From FEN-1191 sp964528845 (GTDB lineage Bacteria; Pseudomonadota; Gammaproteobacteria; Steroidobacterales; Steroidobacteraceae), in contig CAZGVE010000035.1 of NCBI GenBank assembly GCA_964528845.1, forward strand, positions 1-32,782: a stretch of DNA of 32,782 bases. The letters are read 5' to 3'. Below, piece by piece: positions 11,001 to 18,376 of this stretch (within the stretch, counting starts at the first letter, position 1; each line of letters starts with the position of its first letter). Both the position numbers and the translations under genes were made by a program. Under the pieces are notes generated by a model, which saw nothing but the letters and a program-made list of their open reading frames with translations, made no database searches and had not been told where the DNA came from.

Positions 11001-12002
11001 AGGCTTTGCGCCGCGTCCGGTTGCGCCTTCATCGCGGATCTCCCCGCCCGCACCGGTGGCCGCGCCGGGGAACGGTGAGATCGCAGTCGGATGATTGTGC
11101 GTCTCGACCTTCATCAGAATATCGAGCTGCTCCTGCTCGCCCCGATAGACGCCCGAGACCGGATCGGGATACCACCGACTTCCCATGCTGCCGGCGATCA
11201 CCGCGGCATTGTCGGAGTACGCCGACAGCACTCCGCGCGGCGCGCGCTCGGTGGTATTGCGGATCATCGCGAACAGTGAGGGCGCGCGCTCGACGCCGTC
11301 GATCACGAACTGCGCGTTGAAGATCTTGTGCCGGCAGTGCTCGGAATTGGCCTGCGCGAACATCATCAGCTCCACATCGCTGGGATCCCGCCCGAGCCGG
11401 CGGAAGGTGTCGGCGAGGTAATCGATCTCCTGTGCGTTCAGCGCGAGCCCGAGACGCTCGTTGGCCGCCTGCAGCCCTGCTCCGGCGATTCCCGGCGCAA
11501 TCCATTGCAACGGCCGCGGCGGATGCGTCGCAAATAGCTGCTCGGCGGCGGCCGGATCGGACAGCACGGCCTCGGTCATCCGATCGTGCAGCGCCGCGGT
11601 CAGCGCGGATTCGCAAGCGCTCGGCGCCGGCGCTGCCGACCCGAGCGTGTACAGGATGCCGCGCTCGATGCGCCGCACGGACTCCAGCCCACAGACCTGC
11701 GCGATGTCGGTGGCCTTGCTGGACCAGGGCGATATCGTGCCCGGCCGCGGCACCACCAGCAGCAGCCATTCGCGCGCGACCGTGCCGGAGCGCTGCGCCG
11801 CGCGCGCCGGACGCTGGCCGCCGTCATCCAGCAGCGCCTCGATGCGCAAGCGCTCCAGCGCCGCTGGTGTGCGAACGGTGTCGATGAAGTGCTGGTACTG
11901 CGCGGAAAGGCTCATCAGCGCAGGTTCCTGCTCGGCCAGGCGCACGAGCAGACGGGTCAATCGAAAATCGGACAGTGCCTGCGATCCGGGAATCGTCAGC
12001 AT
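8094..12002 (-). CDS. purL: Phosphoribosylformylglycinamidine synthase, single-chain PurL
   Basis: 1302 residues (E. coli 1295). It converts FGAR, glutamine and ATP to FGAM in purine synthesis. It aligns with the E. coli enzyme throughout: PRPGTISPWSSKATDIA near the N-terminus, AQANSEHCRHKIFNA, the ATP-binding KVETHNHPTAISPFPGAATG, and DRTVGGQISRDQFVGPWQVP. The C-terminal glutamine amidotransferase has the nucleophile cysteine in LGVCNGCQMFAL and the His/Glu pair in MPHPERVYR. The large single-chain form is typical of Gammaproteobacteria and eukaryotes. The start overlaps the DUF1820 stop by one base (TGATG), implying co-translation. Confidence 0.98.
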   Translation of the reverse strand: MLTIPGSQALSDFRLTRLLVRLAEQEPALMSLSAQYQHFIDTVRTPAALERLRIEALLDDGGQRPARAAQRSGTVAREWLLLVVPRPGTISPWSSKATDIAQVCGLESVRRIERGILYTLGSAAPAPSACESALTAALHDRMTEAVLSDPAAAEQLFATHPPRPLQWIAPGIAGAGLQAANERLGLALNAQEIDYLADTFRRLGRDPSDVELMMFAQANSEHCRHKIFNAQFVIDGVERAPSLFAMIRNTTERAPRGVLSAYSDNAAVIAGSMGSRWYPDPVSGVYRGEQEQLDILMKVETHNHPTAISPFPGAATGAGGEIRDEGATGRGAKPKAGLIGFSVSHLRIPGFLQPWEQTLGTPARLASALQIMLEGPIGAAAFNNEFGRPGICGYFRTLETTLPGDAPGRARGYHKPIMLAGGLGNIRRPHVAKGEVSVGARLIVLGGPAMLIGLGGGAASSLGSGSSSVELDFASVQRGNAEMQRRAQEVIDRCWALGADNPIELIHDVGAGGLSNAVPEAVAHSRRGARIALRAIPNAEPGMSPLQIWCNEAQERYVIALRPDGAALFDALAQRERCPYAEIGTITNDGVLVVHDALFGNEPVHMPVEALLGKPPRMRREARSQAPRAPGPDFPDIDLGEALQRVLHLPAVADKTFLITIGDRTVGGQISRDQFVGPWQVPVSDVAVTLADYHHHAGEAMALGERTPVALLDAPAAARLAVSEAITNIIAADVATLADVRLSANWMAACGEEGEDAALYAAVRAVGEQFCPLLGIAIPVGKDSLSMRTVWEDASGRKEVVAPVSLIVSAFAPVGDVRRTWTPELRMQEGASRLLLIDLAGGRNRLGMSALAQVYGVTGGEPPDMQDAPLLAAFAAAMIALRARDLVLAYHDRSDGGLAVTLAEMAFAGHCGLDIDLPAARGGPAAALFAEEPGAVLQVREDDLAAVLECLGAHGLGACTHTIGAPTSLMRLRLRVGEALLEESWRDLRRAWSETSYRMRRLRDDPTCAEEELEQLLDETDPGLSVSLSFDPQHDVAAPLIALGARPRVAVLREQGVNSHFEMAAVLDRAGFEAVDVHMTDLLGARRGLTDFRGLVACGGFSYGDVLGAGGGWARSILMHERVREQFREFFARSDTFSLGVCNGCQMFALLRELIPGAQHWPRFLHNRSDQFEARFSLVEILDSPSVLLAGMEGSRLPIAIAHGEGRPQFAAAAQLRQCLDARLVAVRYVTNRGEPAQLYPANPNGAVHAIAALTTLDGRATITMPHPERVYRTAQNSWHPRSAGEDSGWMRMFRNARLWVG

Positions 12003-12349
12003 CAGCTCTTCTTGGTTCCCGGGTCGGTCACGGAGGGCGGGATCATCGACATCGGAAACGGCGCGATATTGGCGCCGTCCAGCGGGTGAATCTTGCTGAT
12101 CCCCTGCTTGCGGACCTCATCGATCCTGATGACCGACTGCAGCGGCAGGTAGCTGCGTTTGACCCCGGCGAACTCTCCTTTGATGCGTTCCTCCGCCGGG
12201 TCGAGCACGAGCTGGGTACGCTCGCCAAACACGAATTCCTCGACTTCGACGAACCCGAACAGCGTACCGTGGCTGACCTTGCGCGCATAAAGCTCGTAAA
12301 CCTTGCCCTGGTTCACGAAGAGGATCCTGAAGATGTGATTCGATGCCAT
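12002..12349 (-). CDS. DUF1820 family protein
   Basis: 115 residues, function unknown. The start MASNHIFRILFVNQGKVYEL and the following VEEFVFGE fit the conserved gammaproteobacterial DUF1820 family. There is no signal peptide, membrane segment or known catalytic motif. Its stop shares one base with the purL start, so it leads a two-gene unit with purL. A perfect TATAAT lies about 60 bases upstream. A purine-related role is possible from linkage but unsupported otherwise. Confidence 0.8.
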   Translation of the reverse strand: MASNHIFRILFVNQGKVYELYARKVSHGTLFGFVEVEEFVFGERTQLVLDPAEERIKGEFAGVKRSYLPLQSVIRIDEVRKQGISKIHPLDGANIAPFPMSMIPPSVTDPGTKKS

Positions 12350-12411
12350 GGGTAGTGGTCGCGTCCGGGCCCCGCAGGTCCGCTGGCAGCACATCGCCGC
12401 GCAGCACCGCT

Positions 12412-12417
12412 ATTATA
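12412..12417 (-). promoter_or_regulatory. -10 box (TATAAT) of the DUF1820-purL unit
   Basis: A perfect sigma-70 -10 hexamer in the divergent gap between DUF1820 and the FHA gene. No good -35 at the usual spacing was seen. A plus-strand TACACT at 12426-12431 lies only 8 bases away, so the two divergent promoters would overlap. Confidence 0.5.
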
Positions 12418-12425
12418 GGTGCGGC

Positions 12426-12431
12426 TACACT
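12426..12431 (+). promoter_or_regulatory. Candidate -10 box (TACACT) for the FHA gene
   Basis: TACACT lies 45 bases before the FHA gene ATG in the same divergent gap as the opposing TATAAT. No clear -35. Supported by position and hexamer only. Confidence 0.3.
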
Positions 12432-12476
12432 ATCCGTGGGTTCCCAATGGACGACAGGGACCGCTGAGAGGGCCCG

Positions 12477-13694
12477 ATGCCCCTGAAACTGACAATCCTG
12501 AGCAACCAGCGCGCTCCGCTGGGTCCGCACGGCAGCATCGCCTTCGGCGTCGGCGGCGGCACGATTGGCCGCAGCCACGACAACGACTGGGTGCTGCCCG
12601 ACCCGCAGCGCTACCTCTCGGCGCACCATGCTCGGGTGCAGTTCCGCCACGGCGCCTATTACCTGTTCGACACCAGCACCAACGGCGTATTTGTCAACGA
12701 CGGTACCGTGCCGCTCGGCCGCCGCAACGACTATCCGCTGCGCACCGGCGACCGCCTGCGCATCGGGGACTACGAGATTGGCGTCAGCATCGAAGGCGAA
12801 ACCGGGGAGGCGCCCGAGGCCAGCGAGATCTTCCCGCTGCACCAGCAGGGCATGGCCGGCTCGCCGGACACGGCCAGCGGCGACATCGGCGCCGAATTGA
12901 GCGTGCTCGACCTGCTGCGCCCCGACCCGGGGAGCAGTGGCCGCACCGGCGCGCTGGACTCCTTCGGCCAGCCCAAGCTGACGGAGGACACAGGGCTGCT
13001 CGCCTATGACCAGAGCGGCCCGCGCGCGACGCTAACCCGCACGCGCACTCCGCCGCCCCCGCGGCGCGAGCCACGCGCCGCGCTCAGCGGCGGCGCGGGA
13101 GCGGCTGCGACGGCCGCACCCGTCAGCGCAGCCCCGAGCGGATTTGAAATCCTGTGTCGCGGAGCCGGAATCGACGCCACGGTCGTGCCGGCGGACGCCC
13201 AGTCCCGCGTGCTGCAGCTGATCGGCGTATTGCTGCGCGAAGCGATGGTCGGGCTCAAGGGTCTGAGCATTGCGCAGCGGGCGCTGCGCGATGAAGCGGG
13301 CATCGAGGTCGGCAGGGACAATCCGCAGCAGATCGCGCTCTCTGGACTGCCGGTCGAGGACCTGCTGCGAAGGCTGCTGCTCGGCCACGAGCAGCGAGAG
13401 CTCGACGCGGTGCAGTGGCTGCGAGAGACGCTCGAGCGGGCTCGCCGACACGACCTTGCGGTGATGCGGGCGCTGCATCTTGCACTCTCGGAGTACGTCT
13501 CGCGGCTGGATCCTCGGGCGCTGGCGCAGAACGCGGAACTCCCGCAGGCCGGCCTGCCGGGGGCCGATGCTTCGGGACTGACCGAGCGTTTCCGCACCAT
13601 TACCGACATGAGCGAGGCGCGGCTGCCACACCTGTTCGCCGAGGCCTTCGCGCGCGCCTTCGCCGCGGAATTCACAGGGGATTCCGGGAGCTGA
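12477..13694 (+). CDS. tagH: Type VI secretion-associated FHA protein, TagH-like
   Basis: 405 residues. The N-terminal FHA domain (about residues 25-105) has the phosphothreonine-binding core: GTIGRSHDNDWVL, LSAHHARV and STNGVFVND. A Pro/Ala-rich linker (about 175-225) follows. The C-terminal helical domain has RVLQLIGVLLREAMVGL, RDNPQQIA, the LLLG motif and LSEYVSRLDP, resembling the C-terminal domain of type VI TagH/Fha proteins. In characterised systems such proteins are phosphorylation-dependent regulators of T6SS assembly. No other type VI gene (TssB, TssC, TssK, VgrG, PpkA, PppA) is in the window, so it is an orphan here. Its stop is 3 bases from the stop of the convergent RND membrane fusion gene. 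Confidence 0.8.
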   Translation: MPLKLTILSNQRAPLGPHGSIAFGVGGGTIGRSHDNDWVLPDPQRYLSAHHARVQFRHGAYYLFDTSTNGVFVNDGTVPLGRRNDYPLRTGDRLRIGDYEIGVSIEGETGEAPEASEIFPLHQQGMAGSPDTASGDIGAELSVLDLLRPDPGSSGRTGALDSFGQPKLTEDTGLLAYDQSGPRATLTRTRTPPPPRREPRAALSGGAGAAATAAPVSAAPSGFEILCRGAGIDATVVPADAQSRVLQLIGVLLREAMVGLKGLSIAQRALRDEAGIEVGRDNPQQIALSGLPVEDLLRRLLLGHEQRELDAVQWLRETLERARRHDLAVMRALHLALSEYVSRLDPRALAQNAELPQAGLPGADASGLTERFRTITDMSEARLPHLFAEAFARAFAAEFTGDSGS

Positions 13695-13697
13695 GAC

Positions 13698-14876
13698 TCA
13701 GCCGCCGCCGCTGACGATGCGTACCGTCGCACCGTCGGCGAGTGAATCGAGCGGATTGAGGATCACGCGATCCCCTGCGCCGACGCCACTGAGGACCTCG
13801 ACCTCGCTGCCGAAATCACGCCCGAGACTGACCTGGTGCAGGTGCACGTGGTTCTGCGCATCGACGGTCGCGACCTGCAGTCCCTCGCTGCCCTGGCCGC
13901 GGAAAATCAGGGTATTGGAAGGCAGGCGCCAGCGTTCGATGCTGGCCGGCAATGGCAGGTGCACGTCCGCGAACGCCCCGGGCAACAGCTCGCCGCTGGC
14001 ATTGTCCGCGTCGAGCTCCGTCAGCAGCGTGCGCGAGCCGGTATCGATCGCGCGCGCCGTGCTGACGACGCGGGCCGGAAAGCGCCGATTGGGATGCTCG
14101 ACCACGCCGAGCTCGGCCATCAGCCCGGGTACCATCGCCGGCGCATAGCTCTGCGGAACGTTTACGTAGATGCGCAGCCGCCGCGTGGCAGTCAGGTGGA
14201 ACAGCTCCTCGCCGCTGTTCATGCCGGCGTTGACCAATGAGCCGACATCGATGCGGCGCGCCGTCACCACGCCATCAAATGGCGCGGTGATCCGGTTGAA
14301 GCGCTCGAGCTGCTCGAGACGCGAGAGGTTCTGCCTGGCGGAGTCGGCCTGCGCCTTCCTGGCATCAGCATCGCCCTGCGCATTGTCCACGTCCTGCTGC
14401 GCCACCAGGCCCGACTTGCGCAGCGTCTGGTAGCGCCCGGCAGTGAGCTGTGCGAGCCGGTTGTTCGCCTCCGCCGTGGCGAGGTCCGCCTGCGCCTGGC
14501 GGTACTGGGCGTCGACCTCGGGCGTTTCGATCTCCGCCAGCAGCTCACCGGCTCGCACCGATTTGCCGATATCCGCGTACCAGTGGCGTACGTAGCCACT
14601 GCTGCGCGCGTAGATCGGTGCATCGGTAAAGGCCTGCACGGTGCCCGGCAGGACCAGCTCGTCAGCGCTGGAGCTGTGGCTCGGCGCCGTCACCGCGACG
14701 GTCGGAATGGAAGACTGCTCGGCGCTCTGCGCCAGCGCCGCGCGTGCTTGCAGGCGGGAGAAAATGCCCCAGGCCGCCACCATGCAACCGGCGATCGCCA
14801 CGTACAGCGCGAAGCGCAGCAGGCGCCGCAGCGGGATGGCGCGCGCATCGTCCGGGGGCGGTACCATGCCGTTCAT
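13698..14876 (-). CDS. RND efflux membrane fusion protein (HlyD/AcrA family)
   Basis: 392 residues from the ATG at 14876, which overlaps the pump stop as ATGA. A single N-terminal membrane anchor (about residues 21-40, LRFALYVAIAGCMVAAWGIF) places it in the inner membrane with the body in the periplasm. The lipoyl/barrel-sandwich halves are visible at YVRHWYADIGKSVRAGELLAEI and RITAPFDGVVTARRIDVGSLV, separated by an Ala/Gln-rich coiled-coil hairpin (QAQADLATAEANNRLAQL to SARQNLSRLEQLERF). It would bridge the pump to an outer-membrane channel. The open frame extends far upstream inside the pump gene, but that extension is a shadow. Confidence 0.92.
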   Translation of the reverse strand: MNGMVPPPDDARAIPLRRLLRFALYVAIAGCMVAAWGIFSRLQARAALAQSAEQSSIPTVAVTAPSHSSSADELVLPGTVQAFTDAPIYARSSGYVRHWYADIGKSVRAGELLAEIETPEVDAQYRQAQADLATAEANNRLAQLTAGRYQTLRKSGLVAQQDVDNAQGDADARKAQADSARQNLSRLEQLERFNRITAPFDGVVTARRIDVGSLVNAGMNSGEELFHLTATRRLRIYVNVPQSYAPAMVPGLMAELGVVEHPNRRFPARVVSTARAIDTGSRTLLTELDADNASGELLPGAFADVHLPLPASIERWRLPSNTLIFRGQGSEGLQVATVDAQNHVHLHQVSLGRDFGSEVEVLSGVGAGDRVILNPLDSLADGATVRIVSGGG

Positions 14877-17800
14877 CGGTGTTCCGAAAAGCGCTCGTGG
14901 ACCACCGTGAACACGACCGGCACGAACAGCAGAGTCGCAAAGGTCGCGAACATCAGGCCGCCGATCACGGCGCGCCCGAGGGGCGCATTCTGCTCGCCGC
15001 CCTCGCCGAGCCCGAGCGACATCGGCAGCATGCCGATCACCATCGCCAGCGCGGTCATCAGCACCGGTCGGAAGCGCACGAAACCGGCCTCCACCGCGGC
15101 GGCGGCGGCCGACAGCCCGGCTTCCATGCGCTCGCGCGCGAAGCTCACCACCAGAATGCTGTTGGCCGTCGCGACGCCGAGGCACATGATCGCGCCGATC
15201 AGCGCCGGCACGCTCACCGTGGTATGCGTCATGAACAGCATCCAGACCATGCCCGCGAGTGCCGCCGGCAGCGCCGTGATGATGATCAGTGGATCGAGCC
15301 AACTCTGGAAATTGACGACGATCAGCAGGTAGATCAGCAGCACGGCTCCCATCATACCGTAGGCGAGCCCGTCGAAAGACGAACGCATGGTCTCGATCTG
15401 CCCGCGCACGCGCAGCTCGCTGCCGCGCGGCAGATCGTGGCGCGCCGCGTCGGTGATCTCGCCGATCGCACTGGCTACCGTGCCGAGATCCGTTCCATCC
15501 ACGGAACCGTAGATATCGATCACCGGCAGCGCGTTGTAGTGGCTGACCACGGCTGCACTGACGGAGCGGCTGATGGTCGCGACATTGGCCAGCAGCTGCG
15601 CGTCCCCGCCATTGCCGGAAGTGATCGGAGTGGCCGCGAGATCCTGCAGCGAAGCCATTCGATACTGCGGCGCCTGAGTCGCGACGATGTACTGCACGCC
15701 ATTCCTGGGGTCGACCCAGTAGCTCGGCGCGGTCTGCTGATTTCCGACCAGGGAAATCAGCACGTCATTGGCGACGTTCTGTTGCGTGAGTCCCAGCTGC
15801 GCCGCATTGGTGCGGTCCACGGTGACATTCAGGGCCGGATAGTCGAACGACTGCTGCACGCGCAGATCGACCGCACCGGGGATGCGCTGCAGTTTCGCGA
15901 GCAACGCGTTGGCGACGCGGCGGTTGCCCGCCACGTTGCTGCCGACCACCTGTACGTCCAGCGGCGCGGGCAGGCCGAAATTCAGGATCTGGCTCACGAT
16001 GTCGGAAGGCAGGAACGCGAAGGTCACGGACGGGAATTGCTCATGCAGCCGGGTGCGCAGTTCCCGCACGTAGCCGGCTGTCGGACGACGATGCCCGCTG
16101 CGCAGCGCCAGCATGATATCGGCGTCGCCCGAGCCAACCGGGGCCGAGGTGCTGTAGGCGAGATTGATACCGCTGTAGGGCACACCGATGTTGTCGACCA
16201 GGCTGTCGAGTTCGTCTTCCGGCACGGTGCGACGGATCAGCGCCTCCACGCCATCGCACAGCGCCGCGGTCTGCTCGATACGCGTGCCGCTGGGCGCGCG
16301 CACGTGCAGTCGCACCTGGCCGGCGTCCACCGACGGGAAGAAATCGCGCCCGAGCCAGGGCAGCAGCAGGAACGCGGTGGCGCCGAGCACCATGAAAGCG
16401 AGCGTGAACGCGCCCCTATGGTGCATGGCGGTCCCCAGCAGCCCGTGGTAACCCTCACGGAACGCGGCGAAGCCGTGCTCGAAGCCGCGCTGCCAGCGCA
16501 CCAGCGGATTGGCGCTGCGGACGGCGTCGGGCCGCGGTGCGTGCTTGCGCAGCCAGTACATCGCAAGCGTCGGCACGAGTGTCCGCGACAGCAAATAGGA
16601 GGCGAGCATCGCGAACACGACGGCCTCGGCCAGGGGCACGAACAGGAAGCGCGACACTCCGGTCAGCAGGAACATCGGGATGAACACGATGCAGATGCAC
16701 AGCGTCGAAACCAGTGCCGGCACGGCGATCTGGTGCGCGCCGTCCAGGATCGCGGCCTCGACCTCCTTGCCCTGGTCGAGGTGCCAGTTGATGTTCTCGA
16801 TGGCGACCGTCGCGTCGTCGACCAGGATTCCGACCGCCAGCGCGAGTCCCCCGAGGGTCATGATGTTGATGGTCTCGCCGATCGCCGACAGGCAGATGAT
16901 CGAGGCCAGCACTGACAGCGGTATCGAGATCGTGATGATCAGCGTGCTGCGCCAGGACCCGAGGAACAGCAGGATCGCCAGTCCCGTCAGTGCCGCGGCC
17001 ACCACGCCCTCCCGGACCACGCCGTCGACCGCCGCACGCACGAACAGCGACTGGTCCCCGGTAGTCGTGATCTTCAGGTCCGCCGGCAGGCGAGCCTGCA
17101 GCACCGGCAGCTGGCGCTTGATCTGCTCGATGATCTCCAGCGTCGAGGCACTCCCGGTCTTGAGCACCGTCATCAGCACGGAGTGCCTGCCGTTGACGCG
17201 TACCAGGTTGGTCTGCGGGCTCGATCCGTCCCGGACGTTGGCGACATCGCGAACGTAGACGAGCTTGCCGTTGGCGTAGCGGATCGGAACGTTGTTGAGA
17301 TCCGCGACCGCCAGCGGGCTCGAGTTGAGCCTGACGTTGTACTCGATGTTGCCGATCTTCTCGGTTCCGGAAGGAATGATCAGGTTCTGATTGCCGATGG
17401 CGGCGCTCACATCGCCCGCCGACAGACCAGTGGCGCGCAGCGCATCGGGGTTCAGATCCACCTGCACCTGGCGCTGCTTGCCCCCATACGGAAAGGGCAT
17501 CGCCGCGCCGCGAACATTGGCCAGACCCGGGCGCACCGAATTGTTCGCGAAGTCGAACAGCTGCGACTCCGACAGACTCGGACTCTGGACGGCCAACTGC
17601 AGGATCGGCACCGTGGAGGCGTTGTAGGCCAGGATGAACGGCGGCTGTGTCCCGAACGGCACCTGGCGCAGCAGAGTCTGCGAAAAGCCGGTGATCTGCG
17701 CGAACGACATCGGCTCCCTGACGTTGGGCTGGAAGAAGAACTTGACTACCCCCTGCCCGGTCAGGGATTGCGACTCGGTGTGCTCCAGGTCATTGACTGC

Positions 17801-18019
17801 GGTCGGCGCCAGCCGCTCCGTGACGCCGACGATGCGGCTCGCCATTTCCTCCGGCGGCAGGCCGACGGAGTTCCAGATTGCGCTGACGATCGGAATGTCG
17901 ATGTTCGGGAAGATGTCGGTCGGCGTGCGCTGAATCGTGAACGCCCCGAGCAGCACGATCACGAGTGCGAGCACGATGAACGTGTACGGGCGGGTCAGCG
18001 CGAGTTTGACGATCCACAT
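14873..18019 (-). CDS. RND multidrug-type efflux transporter, inner-membrane permease
   Basis: 1048 residues, the usual size for AcrB-type pumps. It starts with a membrane helix (residues 12-29) and PTDIFPNIDIP, an RND hallmark, and has the paired aspartates of the proton relay in GILVDDATVAIENI (Asp401, Asp402). Two large periplasmic loops and twelve predicted helices fit the family. It is proton-driven export across the envelope; the substrate is not predictable. It is co-translated with the fusion protein downstream. No outer-membrane factor and no regulator lie next to it, so it may borrow a TolC-like channel. The leader upstream folds into a strong hairpin. Confidence 0.95.
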   Translation of the reverse strand: MWIVKLALTRPYTFIVLALVIVLLGAFTIQRTPTDIFPNIDIPIVSAIWNSVGLPPEEMASRIVGVTERLAPTAVNDLEHTESQSLTGQGVVKFFFQPNVREPMSFAQITGFSQTLLRQVPFGTQPPFILAYNASTVPILQLAVQSPSLSESQLFDFANNSVRPGLANVRGAAMPFPYGGKQRQVQVDLNPDALRATGLSAGDVSAAIGNQNLIIPSGTEKIGNIEYNVRLNSSPLAVADLNNVPIRYANGKLVYVRDVANVRDGSSPQTNLVRVNGRHSVLMTVLKTGSASTLEIIEQIKRQLPVLQARLPADLKITTTGDQSLFVRAAVDGVVREGVVAAALTGLAILLFLGSWRSTLIITISIPLSVLASIICLSAIGETINIMTLGGLALAVGILVDDATVAIENINWHLDQGKEVEAAILDGAHQIAVPALVSTLCICIVFIPMFLLTGVSRFLFVPLAEAVVFAMLASYLLSRTLVPTLAMYWLRKHAPRPDAVRSANPLVRWQRGFEHGFAAFREGYHGLLGTAMHHRGAFTLAFMVLGATAFLLLPWLGRDFFPSVDAGQVRLHVRAPSGTRIEQTAALCDGVEALIRRTVPEDELDSLVDNIGVPYSGINLAYSTSAPVGSGDADIMLALRSGHRRPTAGYVRELRTRLHEQFPSVTFAFLPSDIVSQILNFGLPAPLDVQVVGSNVAGNRRVANALLAKLQRIPGAVDLRVQQSFDYPALNVTVDRTNAAQLGLTQQNVANDVLISLVGNQQTAPSYWVDPRNGVQYIVATQAPQYRMASLQDLAATPITSGNGGDAQLLANVATISRSVSAAVVSHYNALPVIDIYGSVDGTDLGTVASAIGEITDAARHDLPRGSELRVRGQIETMRSSFDGLAYGMMGAVLLIYLLIVVNFQSWLDPLIIITALPAALAGMVWMLFMTHTTVSVPALIGAIMCLGVATANSILVVSFARERMEAGLSAAAAAVEAGFVRFRPVLMTALAMVIGMLPMSLGLGEGGEQNAPLGRAVIGGLMFATFATLLFVPVVFTVVHERFSEHR

Positions 18020-18038
18020 CGTTTCGGCGTCACGGCAG

Positions 18039-18093
18039 GCTGTGCGGGGAACATAAGCCCGGCCGCCAGGAGCGTTCCCGCGGCCGGCACAGC
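18039..18093 (-). promoter_or_regulatory. Nested hairpin in the leader of the RND efflux operon
   Basis: Inner perfect 8-bp stem: 18080-18087 pairs with 18059-18066 (CCGGCCGC / GCGGCCGG, 13-base loop). Outer perfect 7-bp stem: 18087-18093 pairs with 18039-18045 (GCTGTGC / GCACAGC); the two share base 18087. The structure ends about 20 bases before the start codon. There is no U-tract. It could affect translation or mRNA stability. The rest of the 18020-18234 gap shows no convincing gene. Confidence 0.45.
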
Positions 18094-18234
18094 TGCTCCC
18101 GGCGAATGGAGAGCGCTAGTATGCCTCAACTGCCCGCCGCGGCGCCGAAGCCGGAGCGGCGCGTGCGGCACAGTGCGCTACCGCACCTAGAGTGCGTTCA
18201 TTAACGCAACTTAACGCGCGAATGACGGGCAAAG

Positions 18235-18327
18235 TGGCGGAGAGGGTGGGATTCGAACCCACGTGCCGGTATTACCCGACCATCCGATTTCGAGTCGGCG
18301 CCGTTATGACCGCTTCGGTACCTCTCC
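18235..18327 (-). tRNA. tRNA-Ser, anticodon CGA
   Basis: A class II tRNA of 93 bases including an encoded CCA. Acceptor stem GGAGAGG (18321-18327) pairs with CCTCTCC (18239-18245), discriminator G at 18238, CCA at 18235-18237. The T arm contains GGGTTCGAATCCC, and the long variable arm (GG...CC region around 18262-18280) is typical of serine tRNAs. The anticodon CGA is at 18290-18292 in the loop CTCGAAA and reads UCG. The 27-43 pair looks mismatched. It is divergent from mltF. Confidence 0.95.
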
Positions 18328-18376
18328 CCGCGCAGACTGGTATTCTATCGCAGTGGGGATCGTTCAAAGGCCAAAC

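Noticed and set aside
13683..13697. CTGA-GAC-TCAG stem between the convergent TagH-like and fusion-protein genes
   Set aside because: Only 4 bp with a 3-base loop and no U-tract; too weak to call a terminator.
14744..16915. Long open frame (about 720 codons) antisense to the RND pump
   Set aside because: It is Arg/His/Gln-rich shadow coding opposite an intact RND permease, lacks a ribosome-binding site and matches no family.
18120..18203. 27-codon plus-strand open frame MPQLPAAAPKPERRV
   Set aside because: No ribosome-binding site, no resemblance to a known peptide, and composition like the surrounding non-coding DNA.
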